Assembly: GCF_003345295.1 (NCBI RefSeq)
Contig: NZ_CP031055.1
Location: forward strand, 1,240,001 to 1,304,000
Reading direction: 5' to 3'
Source of the DNA: Vibrio splendidus
GTDB taxonomy: Bacteria > Pseudomonadota > Gammaproteobacteria > Enterobacterales > Vibrionaceae
DNA length: 64,000 bases
Below the pieces are notes generated by a model. The model did not search any database, had not been told where the DNA came from, and saw nothing but the letters and a program-made list of their open reading frames with translations. The stretch's first letter is position 1. Every line of letters starts with the position of its first letter. Position numbers and translations under genes: made by a program. This document shows, one piece after another, positions 17,169-24,280 of this stretch.

Positions 17169-17190
17169 TGCTATTAATAGCATTAATAGC
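17169..17190 (+). promoter_or_regulatory. Palindrome plus direct repeat upstream of the 357-aa gene
   Basis: Perfect 14-bp palindrome TGCTATTAATAGCA (17169-17182) immediately followed by a second ATTAATAGC, 30-50 bp before the TTG start at 17223. A candidate operator for that gene or for the end of the integrase unit. Confidence 0.4.
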
Positions 17191-17222
17191 CCTCTTTATC
17201 GCTAGCTCACAAGGATGATGGT

Positions 17223-18296
17223 TTGAGATTTATCAACAAGGTTTTTTATAAGTTGAGAGACATTGATACGAAAGTGTCAATGAAGGATAAGCTGAAAACG
17301 TGTCTTGAGCTCGATATACCGCTGTTAGTTGATGTACCCAATGGTTACAACGTATGGGGCATTGATAAGCAACTGGATGAACTGACAAGGCAAGATGTTG
17401 TTTTAAGTGAAAGCGATTATTCAAAAAAAATCATGCTCATGCATCATCTTTTGGAAGGAGAATATCTCTCTCGTGTTAATCCACCCAAAATTAACACTCT
17501 TTTTTTAGGAGCATCTACATTAGTTGCTGGTGTTGAATATCTACAAGTAACAGAAAGTGATACGAAAAAGCTTTTAGCTTCTGAAAATATCACGACTGAT
17601 ACATTCAAAGGTGTGGTTACTTTCGATGACAAAGAGCAACGCTTTGCCTTAAATGAGTCAATACCTGTTTCTCCTTATGATTTTAAGCTTGGGAGTAATA
17701 CCGATAATGGTCATCCCATAATGCAGAAAATTAAAAATGGGATGAGTAATTCGCGTTTTGTACTTTGTGATAAAGCAACACGTAGTAACAATGATTTTAA
17801 CTTTCCAATAGGAAGTGAACTCAATTTATCAGTGAGCTTGTTAGAAGTCGTTATTAGAGAAAGTGACGTTTCAAAGCTGGTGTTCAACGAGGAAGATTAC
17901 CAACAGAGCGCATATTACCTAGAACCGGAATACCATGCATCTACTGCATTACGGGAGCTATCGAATTGTGGGTATGCTCTGTATGTTAAAAACACATCCG
18001 TTGTCTCCGGTGGCTGTTCAGGCTACCTATTTCGCAATTTTAAGAGCTTTAAAAAAAAGGGAGAGCGTGAAGCGGGAGCTTTTCTGATTAAAGACAAAAC
18101 AGGTAAAAACTTCAATCTTGTCAAAGAAGTTTATAGTCACCACTGGCTATCAGATACTAAGCTGAGCAAGAAAAATGTACAAGAAATAGCCAGGAATGTT
18201 TTAGATGAACTACATGAAGTTCTTGATACAAATGACACATATATTCATGCAATAGAATTAATTATCAGGCCAGATAAGTACAAAAAATTAAAATAG
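17223..18296 (+). CDS. Uncharacterised 357-aa island protein
   Basis: Not recognised. The start is TTG at 17223, chosen because AAGGA sits 8 bp upstream and no ATG in frame precedes the conserved-looking beginning. The protein appears soluble: an N-terminal alpha/beta part with YNVWGIDKQLDEL (about 45), a mid region TLFLGASTLVAGVEYLQV (about 97) and a C-terminal helical region (NVQEIARNVLDELHEVLDTND). It has one GGCSGYLF cluster near residue 260. There is no signal peptide and no catalytic motif I can name. It sits alone between the integrase and alpA and is followed by a terminator, so it is a self-contained cargo gene; a regulatory or anti-phage role is only a guess from position. Confidence 0.75.
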   Translation: MRFINKVFYKLRDIDTKVSMKDKLKTCLELDIPLLVDVPNGYNVWGIDKQLDELTRQDVVLSESDYSKKIMLMHHLLEGEYLSRVNPPKINTLFLGASTLVAGVEYLQVTESDTKKLLASENITTDTFKGVVTFDDKEQRFALNESIPVSPYDFKLGSNTDNGHPIMQKIKNGMSNSRFVLCDKATRSNNDFNFPIGSELNLSVSLLEVVIRESDVSKLVFNEEDYQQSAYYLEPEYHASTALRELSNCGYALYVKNTSVVSGGCSGYLFRNFKSFKKKGEREAGAFLIKDKTGKNFNLVKEVYSHHWLSDTKLSKKNVQEIARNVLDELHEVLDTNDTYIHAIELIIRPDKYKKLK

Positions 18297-18308
18297 TAAA
18301 AGAGTCGT

Positions 18309-18372
18309 AGCCCTTTTGTATAAAGGGCTGGGGTGAGTTTTTATGCTGAAAAATCAACTCCACTCCTTTTTG
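18309..18372 (+). terminator. Double hairpin terminator
   Basis: First stem AGCCCTTT / AAAGGGCT (18309-18316, 18322-18329); then an imperfect stem GGGGTGAGTT with AACTCCACTCC followed by five T. Confidence 0.65.
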
Positions 18373-18425
18373 TAACTTTGTCCTTTAATGTTTAATGGCA
18401 CCTTAAATCAACTAAGGAGCTTTAA

Positions 18426-18665
18426 ATGTTATCTACTCACTCAGAACTTCGTTCAAACCAAATTCTTCGACTTAAGGATGTCATGTTAATGACGGGCCTT
18501 TCTCGGTCGACTATCTATGACAAACAAAACCCTTCATCAAAACGTTTTGACCCTTCATTTCCTCAGAAAATCAAACTAGGCGCAAGAGCGGTAGGTTGGT
18601 TGATGGGGGATATGCAAACTTGGTTAAATTTGATGAGAAACAACTCTATCGCAGGGCGTGATTAG
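18426..18665 (+). CDS. AlpA-family transcriptional regulator / excisionase (first copy)
   Basis: MerR-like winged-helix protein of 79 residues: RLKDVMLMTGLSRSTIYDK is the recognition helix region, followed by FPQKIKLGARAVGWLMGDM and QTWL, the standard AlpA ending. In P4-like and CP4-57-like elements AlpA activates integrase or acts as excisionase. The start at 18426 is preceded by AAGGAG. It sits directly upstream of the DUF3987 gene, as in many satellites and islands. A diverged second copy is at 21203-21445. Confidence 0.9.
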   Translation: MLSTHSELRSNQILRLKDVMLMTGLSRSTIYDKQNPSSKRFDPSFPQKIKLGARAVGWLMGDMQTWLNLMRNNSIAGRD

Positions 18666-18718
18666 AGAGGTGGTTATCAAAATTTAATCATTTTATGTCG
18701 TTATCGATAGGAGTACAC

Positions 18719-20179
18719 ATGTTATATCAATTTCCAATTTCGTCGGAGGCCTTTCCCATTGTCTCTGCGTCATCACTAATCACTAAAGCCTATATGGAGG
18801 CTAAATCCATCACGCAAGCGCCTGATTCGATGATCTATATGACCGCTATTAGTTCCGTTTCACTCGCATTGCAAGGCGTTATTGATGTAGAAATACCCAC
18901 GGGAAAAGTAAGCCCTGTCTCTTTAATGGGGTTAACGATTGCAGAATCAGGAGAGCGTAAATCATCGGTAGAGAATCTATTCACAAAAGGAATCAAATCG
19001 TTTCAGAAAGAAAATATCGAATGCTATCAAACACAGTTTAGGGAGTACCAAATTCAACTTGAGTTGCATGAAAAAAAAGTCGCTCGTATAAAAAAGTTAG
19101 TCAATTTAGATGATGAACTTGAATGTGAGTCAATGGCAAAGCAGTTACTCGAACTCGAAGAAAAAAAACCAATTAAACCAAAACTCGATTTGCTCTCATA
19201 TGAAGATAGTACTATTGAAGCATTGCTGAGTGGTCTCAGTGAGAATGTACCAAATGCTTTTCTTGGGTCTAGTGAAGGGGGAGTATTACTTAACAGCCGA
19301 GCGATGGCACAAACGGCTAGCCTAAATGCAATTTGGAGTGGTGATGATGTTACTGTCAATAGGAAAACAACAGGATCATATACGGTAGAAAGCGCTCGGT
19401 TAACCGTTCATATAATGACTCAATCAAGTGCGCTAGATCGCTTTATAAAAAAATCAAAGGATAGTGTGCGTGGTAACGGATTCTTGGCTCGTCTTCTTGT
19501 TTGTGCGCCATCATCCAATATCGGCTTTAGACAGTCTACAGGGATAGGTTACTCACGAGCCGGTATACAGGCTTTTAACGATAAGCTTTATCATTGGCTA
19601 TCGGAATCCCAAGATATTTTTGATTACACCAATAGAAAAATCGTTCGATTCTCCAATGAAGCTAAAAAAATATGGCAGGATGTTTACAACGATATTGAAG
19701 TAAAGATGAGACCTAACGGTATCTTTCAGCAAGTTGCAGATCATGCCTCAAAGTTACCAGAAAATATAGCTAGGTTAGCCGCTTTAATTCATTGCTTTAA
19801 TGGTGACTTAAATGATGAAATTTCTGCGGAAACACTCCTAGAGTCAATTTATTTAATGAGCTATTTTTCTGGTCAGTTTGTGAAAGTGTTTTCTGCCCCT
19901 CCGAAATGTGCAGTAGATGCCCAGAATTTAATACAATGGTTTCTAACGCTTTCAAATTCAGGCGTTAGATATATTAAGCGAAATGATATTTTTCAATTTG
20001 GGCCATATGGGACAAGAAACAAAAAAAACCTAGAACAAGCATTAGAGTATCTAAAACCCAATTATATATTAAGTGAAATTATGATTAAACCAAAGACAAG
20101 GGTCGTCGATCTCTTTCCTAACTATCAACATGATGAGGCTAAACTTATTCTTGATTTGGGATTGAAGCCTTATATTTGA
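18719..20179 (+). CDS. DUF3987 (YfjI-like) protein, predicted replication helicase/primase partner
   Basis: Protein of 486 residues of the YfjI/DUF3987 family found in CP4-type prophages and islands. I chose the ATG at 18719 because AGGAG lies 5 bp upstream; the ATG eight codons earlier lacks one. An N-terminal nucleotide-binding segment (MGLTIAESGERKSSVENLF, a variant Walker A about residue 75) precedes a coiled stretch, then SEGGVLLN and RGNGFLARLLV, then a helical C-terminus. Such proteins resemble DnaB/primase-associated ATPases and are linked with element replication; activity here is inferred. Confidence 0.8.
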   Translation: MLYQFPISSEAFPIVSASSLITKAYMEAKSITQAPDSMIYMTAISSVSLALQGVIDVEIPTGKVSPVSLMGLTIAESGERKSSVENLFTKGIKSFQKENIECYQTQFREYQIQLELHEKKVARIKKLVNLDDELECESMAKQLLELEEKKPIKPKLDLLSYEDSTIEALLSGLSENVPNAFLGSSEGGVLLNSRAMAQTASLNAIWSGDDVTVNRKTTGSYTVESARLTVHIMTQSSALDRFIKKSKDSVRGNGFLARLLVCAPSSNIGFRQSTGIGYSRAGIQAFNDKLYHWLSESQDIFDYTNRKIVRFSNEAKKIWQDVYNDIEVKMRPNGIFQQVADHASKLPENIARLAALIHCFNGDLNDEISAETLLESIYLMSYFSGQFVKVFSAPPKCAVDAQNLIQWFLTLSNSGVRYIKRNDIFQFGPYGTRNKKNLEQALEYLKPNYILSEIMIKPKTRVVDLFPNYQHDEAKLILDLGLKPYI

Positions 20180-20490
20180 TTTACATTATATTGCTTAATT
20201 ATCAACGTAATAATGCCGGGTTAATAAGTGAAAAATATAGAAATGTAAGTAGGGGGTTTTATGCATAAGTCCAGAGTAATAAGTTAGCAAAAACCACTGG
20301 GTTAAACCTCAAAACAATAAATAGGTATCTATCTATTCCCTAGTTTAACTGTTGGTTAAGCCAGATTTCTTGTCGGTTATAGTAATATATATATCTTTTG
20401 TTATTATGAATTTCTTATTATTCATTCCTTAAGAGTTAAGTGAAGTAGATATTGTTATTGCTTGTTTTAAATAATAGGTATTAAGTTGAA
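20180..20490. other. AT-rich gene-free stretch, possible replication origin region
   Basis: No gene seen. Contains GGGTTAAACC and GGTTAAGCC-like repeats (about 20300-20370) and a very AT-rich part before the Rep-like gene. A rolling-circle origin for the neighbouring HUH-type protein could lie here, but I cannot identify a nick site. Confidence 0.3.
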
Positions 20491-21123
20491 ATGAATTTAA
20501 TTAAAACAGGAGTGTTCAATGGTTACCGTGTGATATTTAAACATGGTCCATTAATACAAAGAATATTAATGGCGAATGAACTAATGATGGTTAAATCTTT
20601 GTCTGATCATAACCGTCTTCTTGTTATGCGCTTTGAGCTGAAGTTTCCTAAAGGTTACTCAGGACCTACTGAGATAATATCGAAGTTTTTTGATTCTCTT
20701 CGTTTTAAAATCAAATATGACTTAAGAAGAAAAAGTAAAAATAGGAATCGTAAAGTTAATTGCAACATTAACTACGTATGGGTAAAAGAGTTGAGTGGTA
20801 ACGAAGGTTGGCATTACCATGTTGCTCTAGTTCTAAATTACAATGTGTATAAAGGGTTTGGAAAGATTGGTAGTACTAGAAATAATACCATTAATCGTAT
20901 TTCAGAGGCTTGGGCGAGTGCAATAAAATGTAAAGTGAATGATGTGAAGGGGTTGGTTCATATTCCAAAGAAAAATCCAGTATATGAATTAAATAAGAAC
21001 TCCTCCTCATTTTATGACACATTTTATGCTGTAATGTTTAGGTTAAGTTATTTGGCGAAGTTAAAAACAAAGCCTTATGGTGGTAATGCTAGGGTGCGTT
21101 TTTACGGGACGAGTAAGAGTTAA
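20491..21123 (+). CDS. Inovirus Gp2 / YagK-YfjJ-like replication protein
   Basis: Protein of 210 residues with MRFELKFPKGY near residue 48 and GWHYHVALVLNYNVYK near 110. The His-x-His pair inside a hydrophobic strand is the HUH metal site of rolling-circle Rep-like proteins, as in the YagK/YfjJ C-terminal family of CP4 elements and inovirus gene 2. The element may therefore replicate after excision. Base composition is AT-rich. The ATG at 20491 has no strong Shine-Dalgarno. The catalytic tyrosine cannot be assigned with confidence. Confidence 0.75.
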   Translation: MNLIKTGVFNGYRVIFKHGPLIQRILMANELMMVKSLSDHNRLLVMRFELKFPKGYSGPTEIISKFFDSLRFKIKYDLRRKSKNRNRKVNCNINYVWVKELSGNEGWHYHVALVLNYNVYKGFGKIGSTRNNTINRISEAWASAIKCKVNDVKGLVHIPKKNPVYELNKNSSSFYDTFYAVMFRLSYLAKLKTKPYGGNARVRFYGTSKS

Positions 21124-21163
21124 CTTTCTGTAGAGTATTTATGGTATATATATGAGTCAGTGC

Positions 21164-21191
21164 AAAAAAAGAGGTGTCAAATAACCTCTTT
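21164..21191 (-). terminator. Terminator for the minus-strand alpA/recombinase pair
   Basis: Perfect stem AAAGAGGT (21168-21175) / ACCTCTTT (21184-21191). On the minus strand the stem is followed by a run of seven T. It also lies just after the convergent Rep-like gene. Confidence 0.75.
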
Positions 21192-21202
21192 GGGAAGTCA
21201 AA

Positions 21203-21445
21203 CTATAGACATTGGATTGTTTTATTGTTTCGTTGTTTCATTTTGGTTGTTATCCACGCTTGAATTTCATGATCTACCCAAGCAACAGAGCGAGCGCCTA
21301 ATGATACGGGGGGCGGAAATTTCCCTTCGTTGAGATACTTGTAAAGTGAAGACCGTGATATACCCGTAATCTGAATCACCTCTTTTAATCGCATAAGGCG
21401 ACTCGTAGTTGGTGGTTGCTTAATATTATTCATTTCGTTGTTCAT
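21203..21445 (-). CDS. AlpA-family regulator (second copy)
   Basis: Protein of 80 residues with the AlpA winged helix: MRLKEVIQITGISRSSLYKY, then FPPPVSLGARSVAWVDHE and IQAWI. It overlaps the upstream short recombinase gene by 4 bp, so the two are translationally coupled and probably work together as recombinase and directionality factor. It is diverged from the first AlpA copy at 18426, which suggests a second mobile module rather than a recent duplication. Confidence 0.88.
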   Translation of the reverse strand: MNNEMNNIKQPPTTSRLMRLKEVIQITGISRSSLYKYLNEGKFPPPVSLGARSVAWVDHEIQAWITTKMKQRNNKTIQCL

Positions 21446-22002
21446 AATACTAACTCCCTAAAGTCATTATCAATGTCATCTTGTGTCACGCCAATGTAGC
21501 GCAGCGTGACACCTTCGGAGCTATGGCGAAGCATTCGCATCACTCGTGCAATATCTTTGGTGCTTTTGTATAAGTGGTAGCCTCTGGTCTTTCGCATTGA
21601 GTGAGTCCCCAACGGAAAACTAATATCTTCACCAATTGATGAAAACGCTTGGCTAACAGATCGACGACTCAATGGGTTGGCAGCTTTGTTTATCGCTTGT
21701 TGGTTTCGATAGGACTGAAATAAATAGATGTGGTGTGGATTCTCCTTTTTAATGCGGAGGATGATTTCTAAGCTTCTCGGGTTTAATGCAATCTGGGCCA
21801 TTTTGCCCGTTTTAGATTCACGGATGGTTAAACGGTCTTCTTCTATGTCGCTAAACTTAATCGCCAACAAATCAGAAATCCGTAAAGCGAGATTAATACC
21901 CACATTCCAGATATCTGACATTTGCTTACTATGCCGTATTTCTAATAAGTGGCCGATGAGCTGGATAGTGTCGCGGTTTTTCACCGCTTGAACTTCTGCC
22001 AT
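21442..22002 (-). CDS. Short tyrosine recombinase lacking the N-terminal domain
   Basis: Catalytic domain of a tyrosine recombinase, 186 residues. Visible are ALRISDLLAIKF (first Arg), HSMRKTRGYHLY (His-x-x-Arg), MLRHSSEGVTLRYIGVTQ (His and Tyr). All active residues are present, but the usual core-binding and arm-binding domains are missing, so it resembles compact recombinases of the FimB/FimE size. It could act on a local inversion or excise a sub-module together with the coupled AlpA protein. The ATG at 22002 gives a complete catalytic fold. Confidence 0.88.
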   Translation of the reverse strand: MAEVQAVKNRDTIQLIGHLLEIRHSKQMSDIWNVGINLALRISDLLAIKFSDIEEDRLTIRESKTGKMAQIALNPRSLEIILRIKKENPHHIYLFQSYRNQQAINKAANPLSRRSVSQAFSSIGEDISFPLGTHSMRKTRGYHLYKSTKDIARVMRMLRHSSEGVTLRYIGVTQDDIDNDFRELVL

Positions 22003-22090
22003 AACGCAGCTTCCTTTTTTCGATGAAAATGATGATTAGAGGAACTTCAAAGCAGGCCAGAAACTAAAAGCCTTGTTCCATAAGGGATGT

Positions 22091-22121
22091 CAAGTTCCCA
22101 AATTGCTAAAATGGGAACTTG
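22091..22121. terminator. Perfect hairpin between recombinase and DUF2787 units
   Basis: CAAGTTCCCA (22091-22100) and TGGGAACTTG (22112-22121), 10-bp perfect arms, loop 11 nt, with a T-rich tail on the plus side. Lies just past the end of the DUF2787 operon. Confidence 0.55.
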
Positions 22122-22129
22122 AATGCTTT

Positions 22130-22573
22130 TTAGCTCTTGGTGACTCTGATTTGGTCAAACACACCATCAGATAAATACTCCAAAAAGTTACCTTCCCATG
22201 TTCGATAGAAAGATTTCACTTCTCGATGTGCTAAAGCACAAGGTGCTAAAAACATCTGCCTGAATATGTTGCTCTCAATATTGAAATCTAGCTCGATGGC
22301 TAACTCTGGATAGGCACCTCCAGAATAAGCGAAGTCGGTGATGTAACAGAATCGCCACTTATCACCTTCATTGCGGATCATGATTTCTACTGGATGATAC
22401 CCACCAGCTTCAGCGCTATAACTCGTGTCCCGAAAGTTAATGGTTAATAAATCACAGTCGTTATCCCCATTACCTTGTTGAACTTGTTTAGTGATTACGT
22501 TGTGAAAGCGAGTCGAGATAGGCAGCACACAAGGGTGAAACTGCATCGTTTGAAATTTGGTTGCGACTGGCAT
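22130..22573 (-). CDS. DUF2787 family protein (copy 1)
   Basis: Protein of 147 residues of the DUF2787 family, recognised by INFRDTSYSAEAGGYHPVEI, ITDFAYSGGAYPELAIELDF and the terminal helices. The family is common on vibrio and related integrative elements and has no known activity. It follows copy 2 by 22 bp in the same operon (radC, DUF2787-2, DUF2787-1). The N-terminus has no signal; the fold appears alpha/beta. Confidence 0.8.
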   Translation of the reverse strand: MPVATKFQTMQFHPCVLPISTRFHNVITKQVQQGNGDNDCDLLTINFRDTSYSAEAGGYHPVEIMIRNEGDKWRFCYITDFAYSGGAYPELAIELDFNIESNIFRQMFLAPCALAHREVKSFYRTWEGNFLEYLSDGVFDQIRVTKS

Positions 22574-22595
22574 GGTATGCCTCCTTGGTTAGTAG

Positions 22596-23048
22596 TTATG
22601 GGATTGATGATTCAGTGGGCGTGTCTATATTGACGAGTGTTGCTTGTATACCGTCAAAGGAGCCTTGTTGAATTTGCTTGAGGAAAGACCGTTCATAGCT
22701 TTGATACAAGCTTGTTACTTGTGGCTGGTGGAGTTCACAGTGTTCAATGTCTGGCTGATAAAACCATCCACGTAGAAAATTGAAGTAGAGCTCGACCTCC
22801 ATTTTTTCGGTTTGCTCGTTTGGATAAGCAAAGCTAGTGACAAAGACGATGCACCAACGATTGTTGTCTGATTGATTTATCGATCTGTTGAGTTGGATCT
22901 CTACGGGGTGAAAACCGCTGCGGTCTTGGTAGTAGCTCGATACTCGAAAGTTAAGGGCTATCCGTGATGCAAAGGTAGGGATATCTAATTGCTCAACAAG
23001 GACATTGAGGTATTCCACTAGCAGTCGATGCGGTGTGGTTTGGCTCAT
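22596..23048 (-). CDS. DUF2787 family protein (copy 2)
   Basis: Protein of 150 residues, diverged paralogue of the neighbouring gene (NFRVSSYYQDRSGFHPVEIQL, FVTSFAYPNEQ, MEVELYFNF). Its start overlaps the radC stop by 4 bp (ATGA), so translation is coupled. Two different DUF2787 proteins in a row suggest a heteromeric partner or two copies with separate roles. Confidence 0.75.
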   Translation of the reverse strand: MSQTTPHRLLVEYLNVLVEQLDIPTFASRIALNFRVSSYYQDRSGFHPVEIQLNRSINQSDNNRWCIVFVTSFAYPNEQTEKMEVELYFNFLRGWFYQPDIEHCELHQPQVTSLYQSYERSFLKQIQQGSFDGIQATLVNIDTPTESSIP

Positions 23049-23512
23049 AACAAACCTCGCTCAGCAAAAGATACGCATTGCTCACCTACGATGACATGAT
23101 CCAATACTCGGATATCAACCAATGCTAAAGCATCAGAGAGACGTTGAGTGATCCTCCGGTCAGCTTGTGATGGCTCAGGTGAGCCGGATGGATGATTATG
23201 ACCAAAGATAACCGCCGCCGAGTTGAGTAGTAATCCTTCTTTGACGACTTCTCTTGGATAAACGTTAGCAGCATCGATGGTGCCAAAAAACATCTCTTTG
23301 TATTCAATCAGTTGGTTTTGATTATCAAGAAACATCACGGCAAACACTTCCCTGTCGTAATGTGCGAGTTTCATCTGTAGATATTGTTTAGTGTTTTCTG
23401 GACTGGTGAATGAGCCGGCCCTAGAATACTTGGCTGCTAGCATGGTTGCTGCGGTCTCTAGAATTTGACGAAGCTCTTTAGGCTCGTTTGACGTGTAATG
23501 ATTTGAATGCAT
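23045..23512 (-). CDS. radC: RadC-like JAB-domain protein
   Basis: Protein of 155 residues with the JAMM/MPN motif FGHNHPSGSPEPSQADRRIT (about residue 110-129): His-x-His, Ser and Asp for zinc. This short type (no N-terminal helix-hairpin-helix) is typical of mobile islands and is not the chromosomal repair RadC. The start at 23512 was chosen because AAGGAAA lies 8 bp upstream; an earlier in-frame start at 23551 lacks this. Function on islands is unknown; a role in element DNA handling is assumed. Confidence 0.88.
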   Translation of the reverse strand: MHSNHYTSNEPKELRQILETAATMLAAKYSRAGSFTSPENTKQYLQMKLAHYDREVFAVMFLDNQNQLIEYKEMFFGTIDAANVYPREVVKEGLLLNSAAVIFGHNHPSGSPEPSQADRRITQRLSDALALVDIRVLDHVIVGEQCVSFAERGLL

Positions 23513-23622
23513 GTGCTTTCCTTCTTGTGCGTTAAAGGTATGTGCATCCAAGTAATATGTGGTTAAAAAATAATGGAATCATTCCCCATAGAAACAGCCC
23601 AACTACGTTGAGCCGCTTCAGG

Positions 23623-23724
23623 TTATGGGTGCTGTTTATCTTGTCGTTTAGCCCAGTTGTAACCGCTCACAACGCCATAGATGAACAATTCGATTAGCAC
23701 CTTAGTCGGTTGGTGGGGATTCAC
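23623..23724 (-). CDS. Microprotein of 33 aa, GTG start
   Basis: Starts GTG at 23724, with a perfect Shine-Dalgarno AAGGAGG 7 bp upstream. The peptide is VNPHQPTKVLIELFIYGVVS followed by GYNWAKRQDKQHP: a short hydrophobic helix and a basic tail. Its start overlaps the 3' end of the next-upstream microprotein in another frame. No family recognised. The strong ribosome-binding site in a compact minus-strand operon leading to radC supports it. Confidence 0.55.
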   Translation of the reverse strand: MNPHQPTKVLIELFIYGVVSGYNWAKRQDKQHP

Positions 23725-23794
23725 AATTCGCCTCCTTGTTGATGTGGTACAAACCCGCGCCAACGATAAAGCCAGCAATGAAAACAAACGGCAT
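23702..23794 (-). CDS. Membrane microprotein of 30 aa
   Basis: ATG at 23794 with AGGAGG about 6 bp upstream. The peptide MPFVFIAGFIVGAGLYHINK is mostly one hydrophobic helix, followed by EANCESPPTD. It overlaps the next microprotein by 23 bp in a different frame, so the Shine-Dalgarno of the second lies inside the coding region of the first. This suggests translational coupling. Function unknown. Confidence 0.55.
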   Translation of the reverse strand: MPFVFIAGFIVGAGLYHINKEANCESPPTD

Positions 23795-24280
23795 AAGTGC
23801 CTCCTGTTTAGTTTGATTTAAGAAAAGAGCATGAATGCAAGCCTGCGAATCGCTGGCTTCAGACAGATAATGTGTGATTGAAAAAAGTTGGAGTGTGCTG
23901 AAGGATAGGTAGTAGAAATAGAGAATAGCCCTCTTGAGTAAACAGAGAACAGCCGCTAAGCGAGGGAAATCAAGTCATACTTTGAAGGTGGTAAAATACA
24001 AAGACTAATCGTGGTTAAGTCAACAATAGAAAATGTTATTAACAATATTAACATCATAACTCGAGGGGCAAGAGGATTGAGTGTCTTCAAAATCCAGCAA
24101 AGCTCTTGAACGATCCAATCGAATTGCAGATGGCTTTAAAGTCAGAGAGTGATTGAATAGACCTCTTGTATCTAAGGGGGATAAGTTAGTATTTGTAACC
24201 AAGACAAAGTTTAACGTGGACTCACTCGGAGGAGTAATTGTGTTAATATCGCGAGCACGAATTTTTGATGTGTAAATGGT
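23795..24280. other. Gene-free stretch between the microproteins and the methyltransferase gene
   Basis: I see no convincing gene. It is AT-rich, with a small dyad around 24033-24054 (ATGTTA ... TAACAT). Promoters for the divergent units must lie here, but none stands out. Confidence 0.4.
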
